NCBI RefSeq assembly: GCF_031157835.1 | Contig: NZ_JAVIDR010000028.1 | Span: 1 to 32,622 of the forward strand | Reading direction: 5' to 3' | Origin: Acinetobacter rudis | GTDB lineage: Bacteria > Pseudomonadota > Gammaproteobacteria > Pseudomonadales > Moraxellaceae | Length of the DNA: 32,622 bases | Shown here: piece after piece, positions 25,307 to 32,622 of the stretch | Layout: every line of letters begins with the position of its first letter | How positions within the stretch are numbered: the stretch's first letter is position 1 | The notes under the pieces: model-generated | Told to the model about the DNA's origin: nothing | The model's database searches: none | The model's input: the letters and a program-made list of their open reading frames with translations, nothing else | Translations under genes and position numbers: made by a program

Positions 25307-26602
25307 TTAGTTTTTGAGACTAAATAACCAGTTAAGTAATAGGGCTGCAAAAGTTGCAGTGCCAATACCACCCAAGTTGAAATCTCCAAACTGCAAAGCA
25401 AAGTCGCCTGTACCTAAAATAATAGTGACTGCAGCAACCATTAAGTTTTTATTTTGAGAAAAATCAACTTTATTTTCAATCCAGATCTTCGCACCAGCAA
25501 TGGTAATGAGACCAAAAACCACAATAGAAGCACCTGTTAAAATGGCTAAAGGTATAGTGTGGATCATGGCACCAAATTTTGGTGATAAACCTAAGAAAAT
25601 TGCGAATATACCAGCAATAACAAAAACAATTGTAGAGTAAACACGTGTAACTGCCATCACGCCAATGTTTTCACCATAAGTTGTCATGCCTGGCGCACCA
25701 ACACCACCTGATAAAGTGGTTGCTAGACCATCAGCGAGAAAAGCTTTACCAATATGTGGATCTAAATTTTCACCTGTCATCGCACTAACAGCTTTAATAT
25801 GTCCAAGATTTTCAGCAACTAAAATCAATGCAATAGGGGCAATGATGAGCATGGCATGAGGATCAAGGACAGGTGCGTGCAAAGTAGGTATACCAAACCA
25901 TGCTGCTTGTTGCATGGGTATAAAGTTGATAGGTGTACCTAATTGAAGAACATTCGTTGCAACAAAGTAGATTAGATAAGAAATGATTAAACCAACCAAG
26001 AGGAGTAAACGTTGTAATAATCCACGTGTGAAGACCGCAATAGAGCCCATACACAGTACAGTAATTAACGCCATCCACATTTCAAAGTTTTGTCCAGCAA
26101 CCGATTTAATTGTTGTCGGTGCGAGGTTTAGGCCAATAATCATGACAACTGCACCAGTAACCACTGGTGGCATCAGTTTTTCAATCCAACGTGTACCTGT
26201 AAGCATTACCATCAGACCGAATAAGGCATAGAGTACACCACAAGCCATAATGCCACCTGCGGCTACACCGAGATTTAGGTTGGCTGCTCCAGTACCAGAT
26301 GCTGCGTAGCCTGTTGCGGCAATAACAACTCCAATAAAGGCAAAACTTGAACCTAAATAGCTTGGAACACGACCGCCTGTAATCAGAAAGAATAAAATGG
26401 TACAAATTCCTGACATGAGTATGGCAAGATTAGGATCAAAGCCCATAAGAAAGGGCGCAAGTACTGTTGCACCAAACATGGCGAATGCGTGTTGTACACC
26501 TAAAATGATACTTTGTGCTGGAGCTAAGTACTCATCTGTACGTACAGGTTGTTGTTGAATATCACCTTGATAAGGTCGCCACTTTGGAAACCAATTGGAC
26601 AT
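25307..26602 (-). CDS. uraA: Uracil permease, NCS2 family
   Basis: This 431-aa inner-membrane protein has about 14 helices. The NCS2 N-terminal signature is LAPAQSIILGVQHAFAMFGA. The substrate-site region with AENLGHIKAVSAMTG and GGVGAPGMTTYGENIGVMAV (then TRVYS) matches UraA closely (ENIGVMAxTRVYS). It takes up uracil with protons for pyrimidine salvage. The start ATG (26600-26602) is followed by a typical short tail. The upstream gap (26603-26812) is AT-rich and holds no supported gene. Confidence 0.92.
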   Translation of the reverse strand: MSNWFPKWRPYQGDIQQQPVRTDEYLAPAQSIILGVQHAFAMFGATVLAPFLMGFDPNLAILMSGICTILFFLITGGRVPSYLGSSFAFIGVVIAATGYAASGTGAANLNLGVAAGGIMACGVLYALFGLMVMLTGTRWIEKLMPPVVTGAVVMIIGLNLAPTTIKSVAGQNFEMWMALITVLCMGSIAVFTRGLLQRLLLLVGLIISYLIYFVATNVLQLGTPINFIPMQQAAWFGIPTLHAPVLDPHAMLIIAPIALILVAENLGHIKAVSAMTGENLDPHIGKAFLADGLATTLSGGVGAPGMTTYGENIGVMAVTRVYSTIVFVIAGIFAIFLGLSPKFGAMIHTIPLAILTGASIVVFGLITIAGAKIWIENKVDFSQNKNLMVAAVTIILGTGDFALQFGDFNLGGIGTATFAALLLNWLFSLKN

Positions 26603-26812
26603 AAACTGAGCACTCTAAAAGCAAATTGTGCACATGATACTCTGCTTTATTCAAAAAATATGTTTGTAATCGCATGAAAATATAAAATAAATAAGATAAG
26701 AGTTCTTTCCATTTACTTTTAGTTAGAGCATTTCGTGTAATTTTTTTCAAAATCAGTAAATTAATTATTTTATTTTTTGAAATTCTAAATGCCAGTAAAT
26801 AACTCAAAATAT

Positions 26813-26845
26813 AAAAAAACCGCGCAATTTGAATTTGCGCGGTTT
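26813..26845 (-). terminator. Intrinsic terminator of the grpE-dnaK region
   Basis: AAACCGCGCAA pairs with TTGCGCGGTTT and is followed by seven T on the minus strand. It lies 20 nt after the dnaK stop. Confidence 0.92.
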
Positions 26846-26864
26846 CCCGTTAAATGCTCAACAA

Positions 26865-28808
26865 TTATTTTTTGTCATCTTTAACTTCTGTAAATTCAGC
26901 ATCTACAACACCGTCATCAGCTTTTTGATGTTGAGTTGCATCACCTTGGAATGCATTTGGATCAAAACCTTGTGCATCTCCACCTGCTTGTTGAGCTTGC
27001 TCATAAGCACGTTGAGTGATAGGCATCAAAATGTTTTGAAGAGCTTCAGTTTTAGCTTTGATTTCTTCAACATCATTTTCTTTAGCAGCAGCTTCTAACT
27101 CAGTCACAGCAGTTTCAACTGCAGTTTTCTCATCAGCAGTTACTTGTTCGCCTAAGTCTTTTACAGCTTTTTGCGAGCTAGAAATTAATGCATCAGCTTC
27201 GTTACGTGCCTTAGCTAATTCTTCAAACTTACGGTCTTCTTCAGCATTTGCTTCAGCATCTTTGATCATTGCTTCGATTTCAGCATCAGACAAACCTGAG
27301 TTTGCTTTAATCTGGATAGATTGCTCTTTACCAGTGCTCTTATCTTTAGCAGATACTTTTAAGATACCATCAGCGTTAATGTCAAATGATACTTCAATTT
27401 GTGGTACGCCACGTGGAGCAGGTGGAATATCGCCTAATTGGAAGTTACCCAATAATTTGTTTTGTTGAGCCATCTTACGTTCACCTTGGTAAACAGAGAT
27501 GTCTACAGCTGGTTGATTGTCAGCAGCAGTAGAGAATACTTGTGATTTCTTCGCAGGAATCGTTGTGTTCTTCTCAATGATTGCTGTTAACACACCACCC
27601 ATAGTTTCAATACCAAGAGTTAGCGGCGTTACGTCAAGTAAAAGTACGTCATTTTTGTCGCCAGACAATACTGCACCTTGAATTGCTGCACCCATTGCAA
27701 CAGCTTCGTCTGGGTTCACATCTTTACGTGGTTCTTTACCAAAGAATTCTTGTACTTTTTGTTGTACAAGTGGCATACGTGATTGACCACCAACTAAAAT
27801 GACATCAGAGATGTCTGAAGTTGAAAGACCAGCATCTTTCAGTGCAACTTTACATGGCTCAATTGTACGTGTAACAAGATCAGCAACCAAACCTTCAAGT
27901 TTTGCACGTGTTACATTAATCACTAAGTGTTTAGGACCAGATGCATCTGCTGTGATGTATGGCAAGTTAATTTCAGTTGAATTAGAAGAAGACAACTCAA
28001 TTTTTGCTTTTTCAGCAGCTTCTTTTAAACGTTGTAATGCAAGAGGATCATTTTTTAAGTTAAAGTTTTGTTCTTTTTTGAACTCTTCAACTAAGTATTC
28101 AATCAATGCATTATCAAAGTCTTCACCACCAAGGAATGTATCACCATTTGTAGATAACACTTCAATTTGTTGGTCGCCATCAAGGTCTGCAATTTCGATA
28201 ATAGAAACGTCGAAAGTACCACCACCAAGGTCATAGACAGCAACTTTACGGTCGCCTTCTTTTTTATCCATACCAAACGCAAGTGCAGCAGCAGTTGGTT
28301 CGTTGATAATACGTTTAACATCAAGACCAGCGATTTTACCAGCGTCTTTAGTTGCTTGACGTTGAGCATCGTTAAAGTAAGCCGGTACAGTTACAACTGC
28401 TTCAGTTACTGTTTCACCAAGATAGTCTTCAGCAGTTTTTTTCATCTTTTTCAAGATTTCAGCTGAAACTTGTTGTGGTGCAAGTTTTTTGTCATTGACT
28501 TCAACCCATGCATCACCATTGTCGGCTTTAATGATTTTATAAGGAACTAAGCCGATATCTTTTTGTACAGCACCATCTTCATAACGACGACCAATTAAAC
28601 GTTTGATCGCGAATAAAGTGTTTTTAGGGTTAGTTACAGCTTGGCGTTTAGCGGATTGACCTACTAAAATTTCACCATCTTTGTAAGCAACGATAGATGG
28701 AGTTGTGCGAGCACCTTCTGCATTTTCAATTACTTTAACTTTGTCGCCCTCTAATACGGCAACACATGAGTTAGTTGTACCTAAGTCAATACCAATAATT
28801 TTAGCCAT
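26865..28808 (-). CDS. dnaK: Molecular chaperone DnaK (Hsp70)
   Basis: From the ATG at 28806-28808 the product is 647 aa ([20 protein letters not shown]). GAGGA lies at a proper distance upstream; the frame extension (five residues) is not conserved. ATPase motifs are [28 protein letters not shown] and [13 protein letters not shown]. The substrate-binding domain starts near [18 protein letters not shown], followed by the helical lid and an acidic tail ending [10 protein letters not shown]. It binds unfolded proteins with DnaJ and GrpE. It is located 120 bp downstream of grpE on the same strand, and a sigma-32-like promoter sits in the gap. No dnaJ follows; the gene ends at a terminator. Confidence 0.98.
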   Translation of the reverse strand: MAKIIGIDLGTTNSCVAVLEGDKVKVIENAEGARTTPSIVAYKDGEILVGQSAKRQAVTNPKNTLFAIKRLIGRRYEDGAVQKDIGLVPYKIIKADNGDAWVEVNDKKLAPQQVSAEILKKMKKTAEDYLGETVTEAVVTVPAYFNDAQRQATKDAGKIAGLDVKRIINEPTAAALAFGMDKKEGDRKVAVYDLGGGTFDVSIIEIADLDGDQQIEVLSTNGDTFLGGEDFDNALIEYLVEEFKKEQNFNLKNDPLALQRLKEAAEKAKIELSSSNSTEINLPYITADASGPKHLVINVTRAKLEGLVADLVTRTIEPCKVALKDAGLSTSDISDVILVGGQSRMPLVQQKVQEFFGKEPRKDVNPDEAVAMGAAIQGAVLSGDKNDVLLLDVTPLTLGIETMGGVLTAIIEKNTTIPAKKSQVFSTAADNQPAVDISVYQGERKMAQQNKLLGNFQLGDIPPAPRGVPQIEVSFDINADGILKVSAKDKSTGKEQSIQIKANSGLSDAEIEAMIKDAEANAEEDRKFEELAKARNEADALISSSQKAVKDLGEQVTADEKTAVETAVTELEAAAKENDVEEIKAKTEALQNILMPITQRAYEQAQQAGGDAQGFDPNAFQGDATQHQKADDGVVDAEFTEVKDDKK

Positions 28809-28856
28809 TGATGTATTCCTCAAAAATTTTTTTACAATAATTTATGCTTGTAATCC

Positions 28857-28885
28857 GATATGAGAGCCTTTCAGAATTTTTCAAG
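28857..28885 (-). promoter_or_regulatory. Candidate sigma-32 promoter of dnaK
   Basis: CTTGAAA (28879-28885 on the minus strand) is identical to the heat-shock -35. After 14 bp follows CTCATATC, resembling the CCCCATNT -10. It lies about 50 bp before the dnaK ATG. Confidence 0.6.
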
Positions 28886-28928
28886 TGAAATATAGGAAAA
28901 AAATTAAAAGGCTATCAAAGAAGTTGTT

Positions 28929-29474
28929 TTATTGACCAACCATCACCATTGCTGGACGAAGTAAGCGATTTGAAAGGGTATAGCCCTTTTGTAGTACTGT
29001 GCCAATTTCACCTGCTTTGCTACTTGGATCAATACCAACTGCTTGGTGTAAATCAGCATTGAATCCTTGTGTTGTATCAACAACAACAACATCAAATTTT
29101 TCTAAAGTACTGAGCAGTGATTTAAGCGTGAGTTGTACACCTTCCACCATTGGGTCTTGACTATCGCCAGCAGCTTGAAGTGCACGTTCTAGATTGTCTA
29201 CAGCGTCAAGAAGGTTTTTTGCAAACTTTTCTAATGCAAATTTTTTCGCTGAATCTGCTTCACGTTCTAAACGTTCTTTAGTTTTCTCTGCTTCATATTT
29301 TGCATTTGCAGCAATTGCTTTCTCATATTTTAAACTTTCTTCAAGTTTGACAATTTGGGCATTAAGATCTGCAATTTTTTGCTCATCAGTTTGCTGAACA
29401 TCTTCCGCGTTTGCTTGTGTTTCAGCGTTATCTACCTGAATGTCTTGAGCTTGCTCATTTTGCTCATTTGCCAT
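28929..29474 (-). CDS. grpE: Nucleotide exchange factor GrpE
   Basis: From the ATG at 29472-29474 the protein is 181 aa ([11 protein letters not shown]); GGAG lies ~7 nt upstream. The open frame extends to 29507 but without family-like sequence. The N-terminal region is disordered and acidic, followed by a long coiled coil ([20 protein letters not shown] to [20 protein letters not shown]) and a C-terminal beta domain ([20 protein letters not shown], then [20 protein letters not shown]). GrpE releases ADP from DnaK and acts with dnaK, 120 bp downstream. Confidence 0.97.
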   Translation of the reverse strand: MANEQNEQAQDIQVDNAETQANAEDVQQTDEQKIADLNAQIVKLEESLKYEKAIAANAKYEAEKTKERLEREADSAKKFALEKFAKNLLDAVDNLERALQAAGDSQDPMVEGVQLTLKSLLSTLEKFDVVVVDTTQGFNADLHQAVGIDPSSKAGEIGTVLQKGYTLSNRLLRPAMVMVGQ

Positions 29475-29588
29475 TGATGATCTCCGTTTAAATAGGTCTT
29501 TAAACATGTACAGTCCTTTACTGAATTACAGTATTTACAGATCGAAGGCTGAACTGCCATGAGTATGTAATTTGTTAATGTAAAGAGA

Positions 29589-29615
29589 AATGTGGGCAGT
29601 TCATAAAAATTCAAG
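29589..29615 (-). promoter_or_regulatory. Candidate sigma-32 promoter of grpE
   Basis: CTTGAAT (29609-29615 on the minus strand) is followed after 12 bp by CCCACATT (29589-29596). Both resemble the heat-shock consensus. It sits ~115 bp ahead of the grpE ATG. Confidence 0.6.
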
Positions 29616-30058
29616 CTTAGATGCTTTAAAATAGTTATATATCGAAGATAAAACCACAAAGAAAAGCATTGCCTTAAAGTGACTATAAGACTTTTAGAGG
29701 GTTTTTGTGAAGTTACAAGTAAATGAAGAGTCTGCAACAGGCAATAGACTTAGTTTTTACTACAATAATTTATTTGAGTTGTCTTTTTACGACTAAAGCT
29801 ATGTTTTGTTAGAGGTGTTAATACAGCTCATGATTTGGGAAAGTTGTATATAAAACAAGTTTATATTTTAAAATTTATACAAGGCTTGATTTTTGTATTG
29901 AGTATTTGTGGTGTTAAGAAAAAGGTGAGAGCTTACTCGTTGTGGTAAAAGAGCTACGTTATAGGGGCTGATCGTTTCCTTTGAAAGATGAATGATGTTG
30001 AAGATCAAAATATTTAATGATTTTGATTCAACTTAACGATGAATAAAAGGAGATATAG
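29616..30058. other. Long intergenic region between divergent grpE and the lipoprotein gene
   Basis: About 440 bp (550 with the grpE leader) that is AT-rich with no supported gene. The ribosome site AAGGAGAT before 30059 belongs to the lipoprotein gene. No RNA gene with a clear terminator is recognised. Confidence 0.4.
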
Positions 30059-30331
30059 ATGGAAAAAGTAGCTTCAGTTTCCGTTTTATTAATAGCAACA
30101 TTAATGATAGCAGGTTGTGCATTACGATCAGAACAACAACCTTTGGGCAACCAACAACAACCCCATGCTCTTGAACCCACAGCACCTGAAAACCCCAATT
30201 TAAACACATCCCCTGATACAAACCCAGTTATAAATCCAAATAACGATGTGTCTTCTCCTGCTGAAAATAGTATTATTCCAAATCAATCTAAGTCAAATAG
30301 CTATAAATCGACACAAGTATTAACTCCATAA
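30059..30331 (+). CDS. Small Pro/Asn/Gln-rich lipoprotein
   Basis: This 90-aa protein starts MEKVASVSVLLIATLMIAGC, a lipoprotein signal with lipobox IAGC and Cys20 as the lipidated residue. The mature part is low-complexity, rich in Pro, Asn, Gln and Ser (LGNQQQPHALEPTAPENPN), probably disordered and attached to a membrane. Function is unknown. The ribosome site AAGGAGAT is strong, 6 nt before ATG. It ends at a clear terminator, so it is expressed alone. Confidence 0.8.
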   Translation: MEKVASVSVLLIATLMIAGCALRSEQQPLGNQQQPHALEPTAPENPNLNTSPDTNPVINPNNDVSSPAENSIIPNQSKSNSYKSTQVLTP

Positions 30332-30372
30332 TATTTATAGCCTTTGAACCGTCAATACATTTAATTTATTTA

Positions 30373-30413
30373 AAATAAACAGTGAAGCTTTCGGCTCTAC
30401 TGTTTATTTTTTT
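30373..30413 (+). terminator. Intrinsic terminator after the lipoprotein gene
   Basis: AATAAACAGT pairs with ACTGTTTATT, with an inner GAAGC/GCTCT stem, followed by a T run. Confidence 0.85.
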
Positions 30414-30595
30414 ATGGTATAGCAGTGGCTTAAATTTACATGCTCAAGATAAATTAAAATAAATAATGTCAATGACAGCGATTATTGCTCTTCACTAGTA
30501 TCTGAGGTGTGCAATTTACAATAATGAATGATGACCACATATTAATGTGGCGTACTCGTTGGAATATTTATGTCTGGTCAGTAGGGGAAGTTAAT

Positions 30596-31666
30596 ATGCA
30601 AAACTCTATACAACAAATAAATCAAAAGTTATTGAGTAAACAAGGTAGTGCAGCACGGGTGTTAGATCATATGCCTCGAATAGTGCATACCTCGATTGTA
30701 AAGGCATTAAAATATCCTTTTACTTATCCTGAGCTTGATAGCTTTAGTCAAGCACTGATGGCAATACAATATAAACAGGGGATTAGTGGTATTGTGGGGA
30801 CTGATGTTCAGGCATCTCGCCAGCTATTTGAGTTAAATGCGCAAGCTTTAATAAAGCAAGTTACACCTGTGACTCAGGTTCGAGATTTAAAATTGCCTTT
30901 ACAGAGTGGTGAAGTTGAAGCACGACATTATCATCCTGCACCAAATAAAAAACTACCGATGTTAATTTTTTATCATGGTGGAGGTTTTGTTGTGGGTAGT
31001 CGCGATACTCATGATGAAGTTTGTCGTTTGATTGCTGTCCATAGCAAAGTGCAAGTGTTGAGTTTGGAATATCCTCTGGCTCCCGAAGTTGGGCCTTATG
31101 TATTAATTAAATCATGTGAAGATGCTTTGGCTTGGGTATATCAAAATAGGAATCACTTTAAAATACTCAAACATCGCATTGCTGTTGCGGGTGATAGTGC
31201 TGGTGGTAATATTGCGACAGTTGTTGCACAAAGAAGTAAAAAAATGGCTTATGCGCCACAAGCACAATTTTTAATTTATCCAACTGTTGATTTTAAAAGC
31301 CGCCACCCTTCATTTTATATGTACAAGGAAGGATTGGTTTTAACAGGAAAAGATGTAGAGCTTGTCACAGAGTATTATGCCCTTAAACATCATATAGAAC
31401 TTGATGATCCGATTATCTCACCGACTTATGGGGATATTAAAAAAGTTGCCCCTACTTTTTTGGTGACAGCAGGGCACGATATTTTACATGATGAGGCTAA
31501 AATTTATGCCTATAAGTTAAAACAAAATGGAGTGCAGGTGCATTACCAAGAATATGTAGACCAATTTCATGGTTTTATAAACCTGACATCTATTTCAAAT
31601 AAGGCTAAAAAGTATGTGATTGAAATGAGTAGAGGCTTTAGAAAGTTTTGGGATAAAAACTGTTGA
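30596..31666 (+). CDS. Alpha/beta hydrolase, HSL-type esterase
   Basis: From the ATG at 30596 (MQNSIQQINQK) the protein is 356 aa. AGGGGAAG at 30583-30590 makes this the likely start rather than the GTG at 30509. It contains the oxyanion-hole motif FYHGGGFVVGS, the nucleophile elbow VAGDSAGGNIATVV (Ser), an Asp in AGHDILHDE and a His in DQFHGFINL: the full hormone-sensitive-lipase-type triad. It probably hydrolyses short- to medium-chain esters in the cytoplasm. Substrate is unknown. It stands alone on the plus strand. Confidence 0.9.
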   Translation: MQNSIQQINQKLLSKQGSAARVLDHMPRIVHTSIVKALKYPFTYPELDSFSQALMAIQYKQGISGIVGTDVQASRQLFELNAQALIKQVTPVTQVRDLKLPLQSGEVEARHYHPAPNKKLPMLIFYHGGGFVVGSRDTHDEVCRLIAVHSKVQVLSLEYPLAPEVGPYVLIKSCEDALAWVYQNRNHFKILKHRIAVAGDSAGGNIATVVAQRSKKMAYAPQAQFLIYPTVDFKSRHPSFYMYKEGLVLTGKDVELVTEYYALKHHIELDDPIISPTYGDIKKVAPTFLVTAGHDILHDEAKIYAYKLKQNGVQVHYQEYVDQFHGFINLTSISNKAKKYVIEMSRGFRKFWDKNC

Positions 31667-31801
31667 TGAATAAAATTGGGTTTCCTTTGTGATGGAGGGA
31701 GACCCTAATATTGCTTTATCACCATCAATGAACAATAAATTAAAGCAAGATATGCTAAATATATAGTCTTTCCTAATTTAAATACTTATAGAGTAATGTA
31801 A

Positions 31802-32353
31802 ATGATTAAACAACTTATGCTTGTCGTTGGGTTGAGCGGTTTTGGTGCTTCAGTTTATGCGAACACACATATGCTAGTACAAACGAATTATGGAAATATT
31901 GAAATAGAGCTATATGACGATAAAGCTCCAGTATCTGTACAAAATTTTAAAAATTATGCAAATAAGAATTTCTACAATGGAACCATTTTTCATCGAGTAA
32001 TTCCTGGTTTTATGATCCAAGGCGGTGGCTTTGATAAGAATATGGTGGAGAAGAGTACACAAGCTCCTATTCAGAACGAATCAAATAATGGATTAAAAAA
32101 TCTACGTGGTACATTGGCGATGGCACGAACCAATGATCCTAATTCAGCAACAAGTCAGTTCTTCATTAATGTGGCAGACAATGCATTTTTAAATCGTGGA
32201 CCAATGAATCCTGGCTATGCAGTGTTTGGTAAAGTGACAAAGGGCATGGAAATCGTTGATAAAATCGTAAAAGTCCCTACAGGTGCTTACGGAATGCACC
32301 AAGATGTACCAAAACAAAGCGTTATTATTACGAATGTAAAGTTAATCAAATAA
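31802..32353 (+). CDS. ppiA: Periplasmic cyclophilin-type peptidyl-prolyl isomerase (PpiA-like)
   Basis: This 183-aa protein has a signal peptide ([20 protein letters not shown], cleaved before NTHML). The cyclophilin core follows: [29 protein letters not shown] (catalytic FHRV..GFMIQGG), [20 protein letters not shown] and [14 protein letters not shown]. It speeds cis-trans isomerisation of prolyl bonds in periplasmic proteins. Length compares well with E. coli PpiA (190 aa). The gene is monocistronic, with a hairpin 30 nt downstream. Confidence 0.92.
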   Translation: MIKQLMLVVGLSGFGASVYANTHMLVQTNYGNIEIELYDDKAPVSVQNFKNYANKNFYNGTIFHRVIPGFMIQGGGFDKNMVEKSTQAPIQNESNNGLKNLRGTLAMARTNDPNSATSQFFINVADNAFLNRGPMNPGYAVFGKVTKGMEIVDKIVKVPTGAYGMHQDVPKQSVIITNVKLIK

Positions 32354-32385
32354 TTTAAAGTAAGAATCGGATTAAAAAGCCAAAA

Positions 32386-32422
32386 ATAAAGTAGAAATAT
32401 TTTGGTCATATTTCTACTTTAT
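32386..32422 (+). terminator. 15-bp perfect hairpin after ppiA
   Basis: ATAAAGTAGAAATAT pairs perfectly with ATATTTCTACTTTAT around a 7-nt loop. The T tail is weak (AATTATAT), so the hairpin may work as a terminator or transcript-end protector. Confidence 0.6.
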
Positions 32423-32512
32423 AATTATATAGTTACGCAAGTTTGGTTTAAAAAACGAACCAATTTGGTGCATAAAAATCCAACAGTCAGAAATAAAATC
32501 GCTGTAAGCCTC

Positions 32513-32547
32513 TTGCAGCCTAAAAAAAATCTCCTATAATGAGCTCA
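32513..32547 (+). promoter_or_regulatory. rRNA operon-type promoter (P1-like)
   Basis: TTGCAG (32513-32518) and a perfect TATAAT (32535-32540) are 16 bp apart, the short spacing typical of rrn P1. The following GAGCTCATCCCGACG resembles the discriminator and start region of rrn promoters. AT-rich sequence upstream could be an UP element. The next rrn operon would begin to the right of the window. Confidence 0.8.
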
Positions 32548-32622
32548 TCCCGACGCGATACAGGCAACGAACTTAGTTCAAAGGGCTAGGTTGTTGAATA
32601 AGTATTGCGTTTAACTTTCTAC
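32548..32622 (+). ncRNA. Start of an rrn leader with antitermination-like boxes
   Basis: Downstream of the promoter, GAAC-TTA-GTTC (32569-32579) forms a small hairpin like boxB. TGCGTTTAAC (32606-32615) resembles boxA (TGCTCTTTAAC). The order boxB then boxA is that of rrn leaders. No 16S sequence is reached before the window ends. Confidence 0.6.

Noticed and set aside
26829..28466. Several long frames opposite dnaK
   Set aside because: They are mirror frames caused by the codon bias of the highly expressed dnaK gene and have no start signals.
29432..29737. 101-aa minus-strand frame with a CxxC/CxC patch (near CKYC and CTC) overlapping the grpE start
   Set aside because: It overlaps grpE in another frame, covers its promoter candidate, and has no ribosome site before its start. 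The Cys pattern is likely chance.
1..32622. tRNA genes, CRISPR arrays and intact mobile elements
   Set aside because: No cloverleaf, regularly spaced repeat array, transposase or integrase was seen on either strand.

Overview
The window looks like chromosomal DNA of a gammaproteobacterium of the genus Acinetobacter. The reasons are the AT-rich base use, the 3' end of a 5S rRNA that reads like Acinetobacter 5S, the protein sequences (IlvD, DnaK, GrpE, Fmt, RsmB, UraA), and the gene content. Species cannot be fixed from the sequence alone. The window lies between two ribosomal RNA operons. It opens with the last ~55 nt of a 5S rRNA and its terminator, and it closes with a strong rRNA-type promoter and the start of an rrn leader pointing the same way.

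Left part (1-10.8 kb). After the 5S end comes a decayed gene remnant on the minus strand. It is followed by what I consider the most interesting item: a ~130 nt minus-strand RNA gene (about 568-698). It carries five GGA motifs, four of them in CAGGA context and several in hairpin loops, and ends in an intrinsic terminator. About 65 bp upstream of its predicted start is a perfect TGTAAG-N6-CTTACA palindrome, the known GacA upstream activating sequence. Together these are the hallmarks of an RsmX/Y/Z (CsrB-type) RNA that titrates CsrA/RsmA under GacS/GacA control. The GacA box sits inside the terminator hairpin of the adjacent SWIM/SNF2 helicase gene. Next come an AI-2E-family permease, a secreted DUF1287 protein, an NSS sodium symporter with its 37-aa MetS-type small subunit, and the translation pair fmt-rsmB, which overlap by 4 nt.

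Accessory patch (10.8-13.6 kb). Between fmt and ilvD lies an AT-rich stretch of small, single-copy-looking genes. They are an exported 191-aa protein whose signal-peptide frame is broken at a poly-A run, a 169-aa unknown, an Imm63-like immunity protein, and a 131-aa protein that resembles orphan immunity proteins. No toxin is visible. I read it as an orphan-immunity or defence-remnant island.

Right part (14-32.6 kb). This holds ilvD (branched-chain amino acids), a tandem thioredoxin-fold protein of DsbA/HCCA-isomerase type, a two-gene membrane/TPR-like unit of unknown function, and a TauE/SafE permease convergent with a LysR regulator. Then come a Fur-box-preceded TonB-dependent siderophore receptor, a LysE exporter divergent from its probable LysR regulator, and uraA. 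These are followed by grpE and dnaK on the minus strand (each with a heat-shock-like promoter candidate), a small lipoprotein, an HSL-type esterase, a periplasmic cyclophilin, and the promoter of the next rrn operon.
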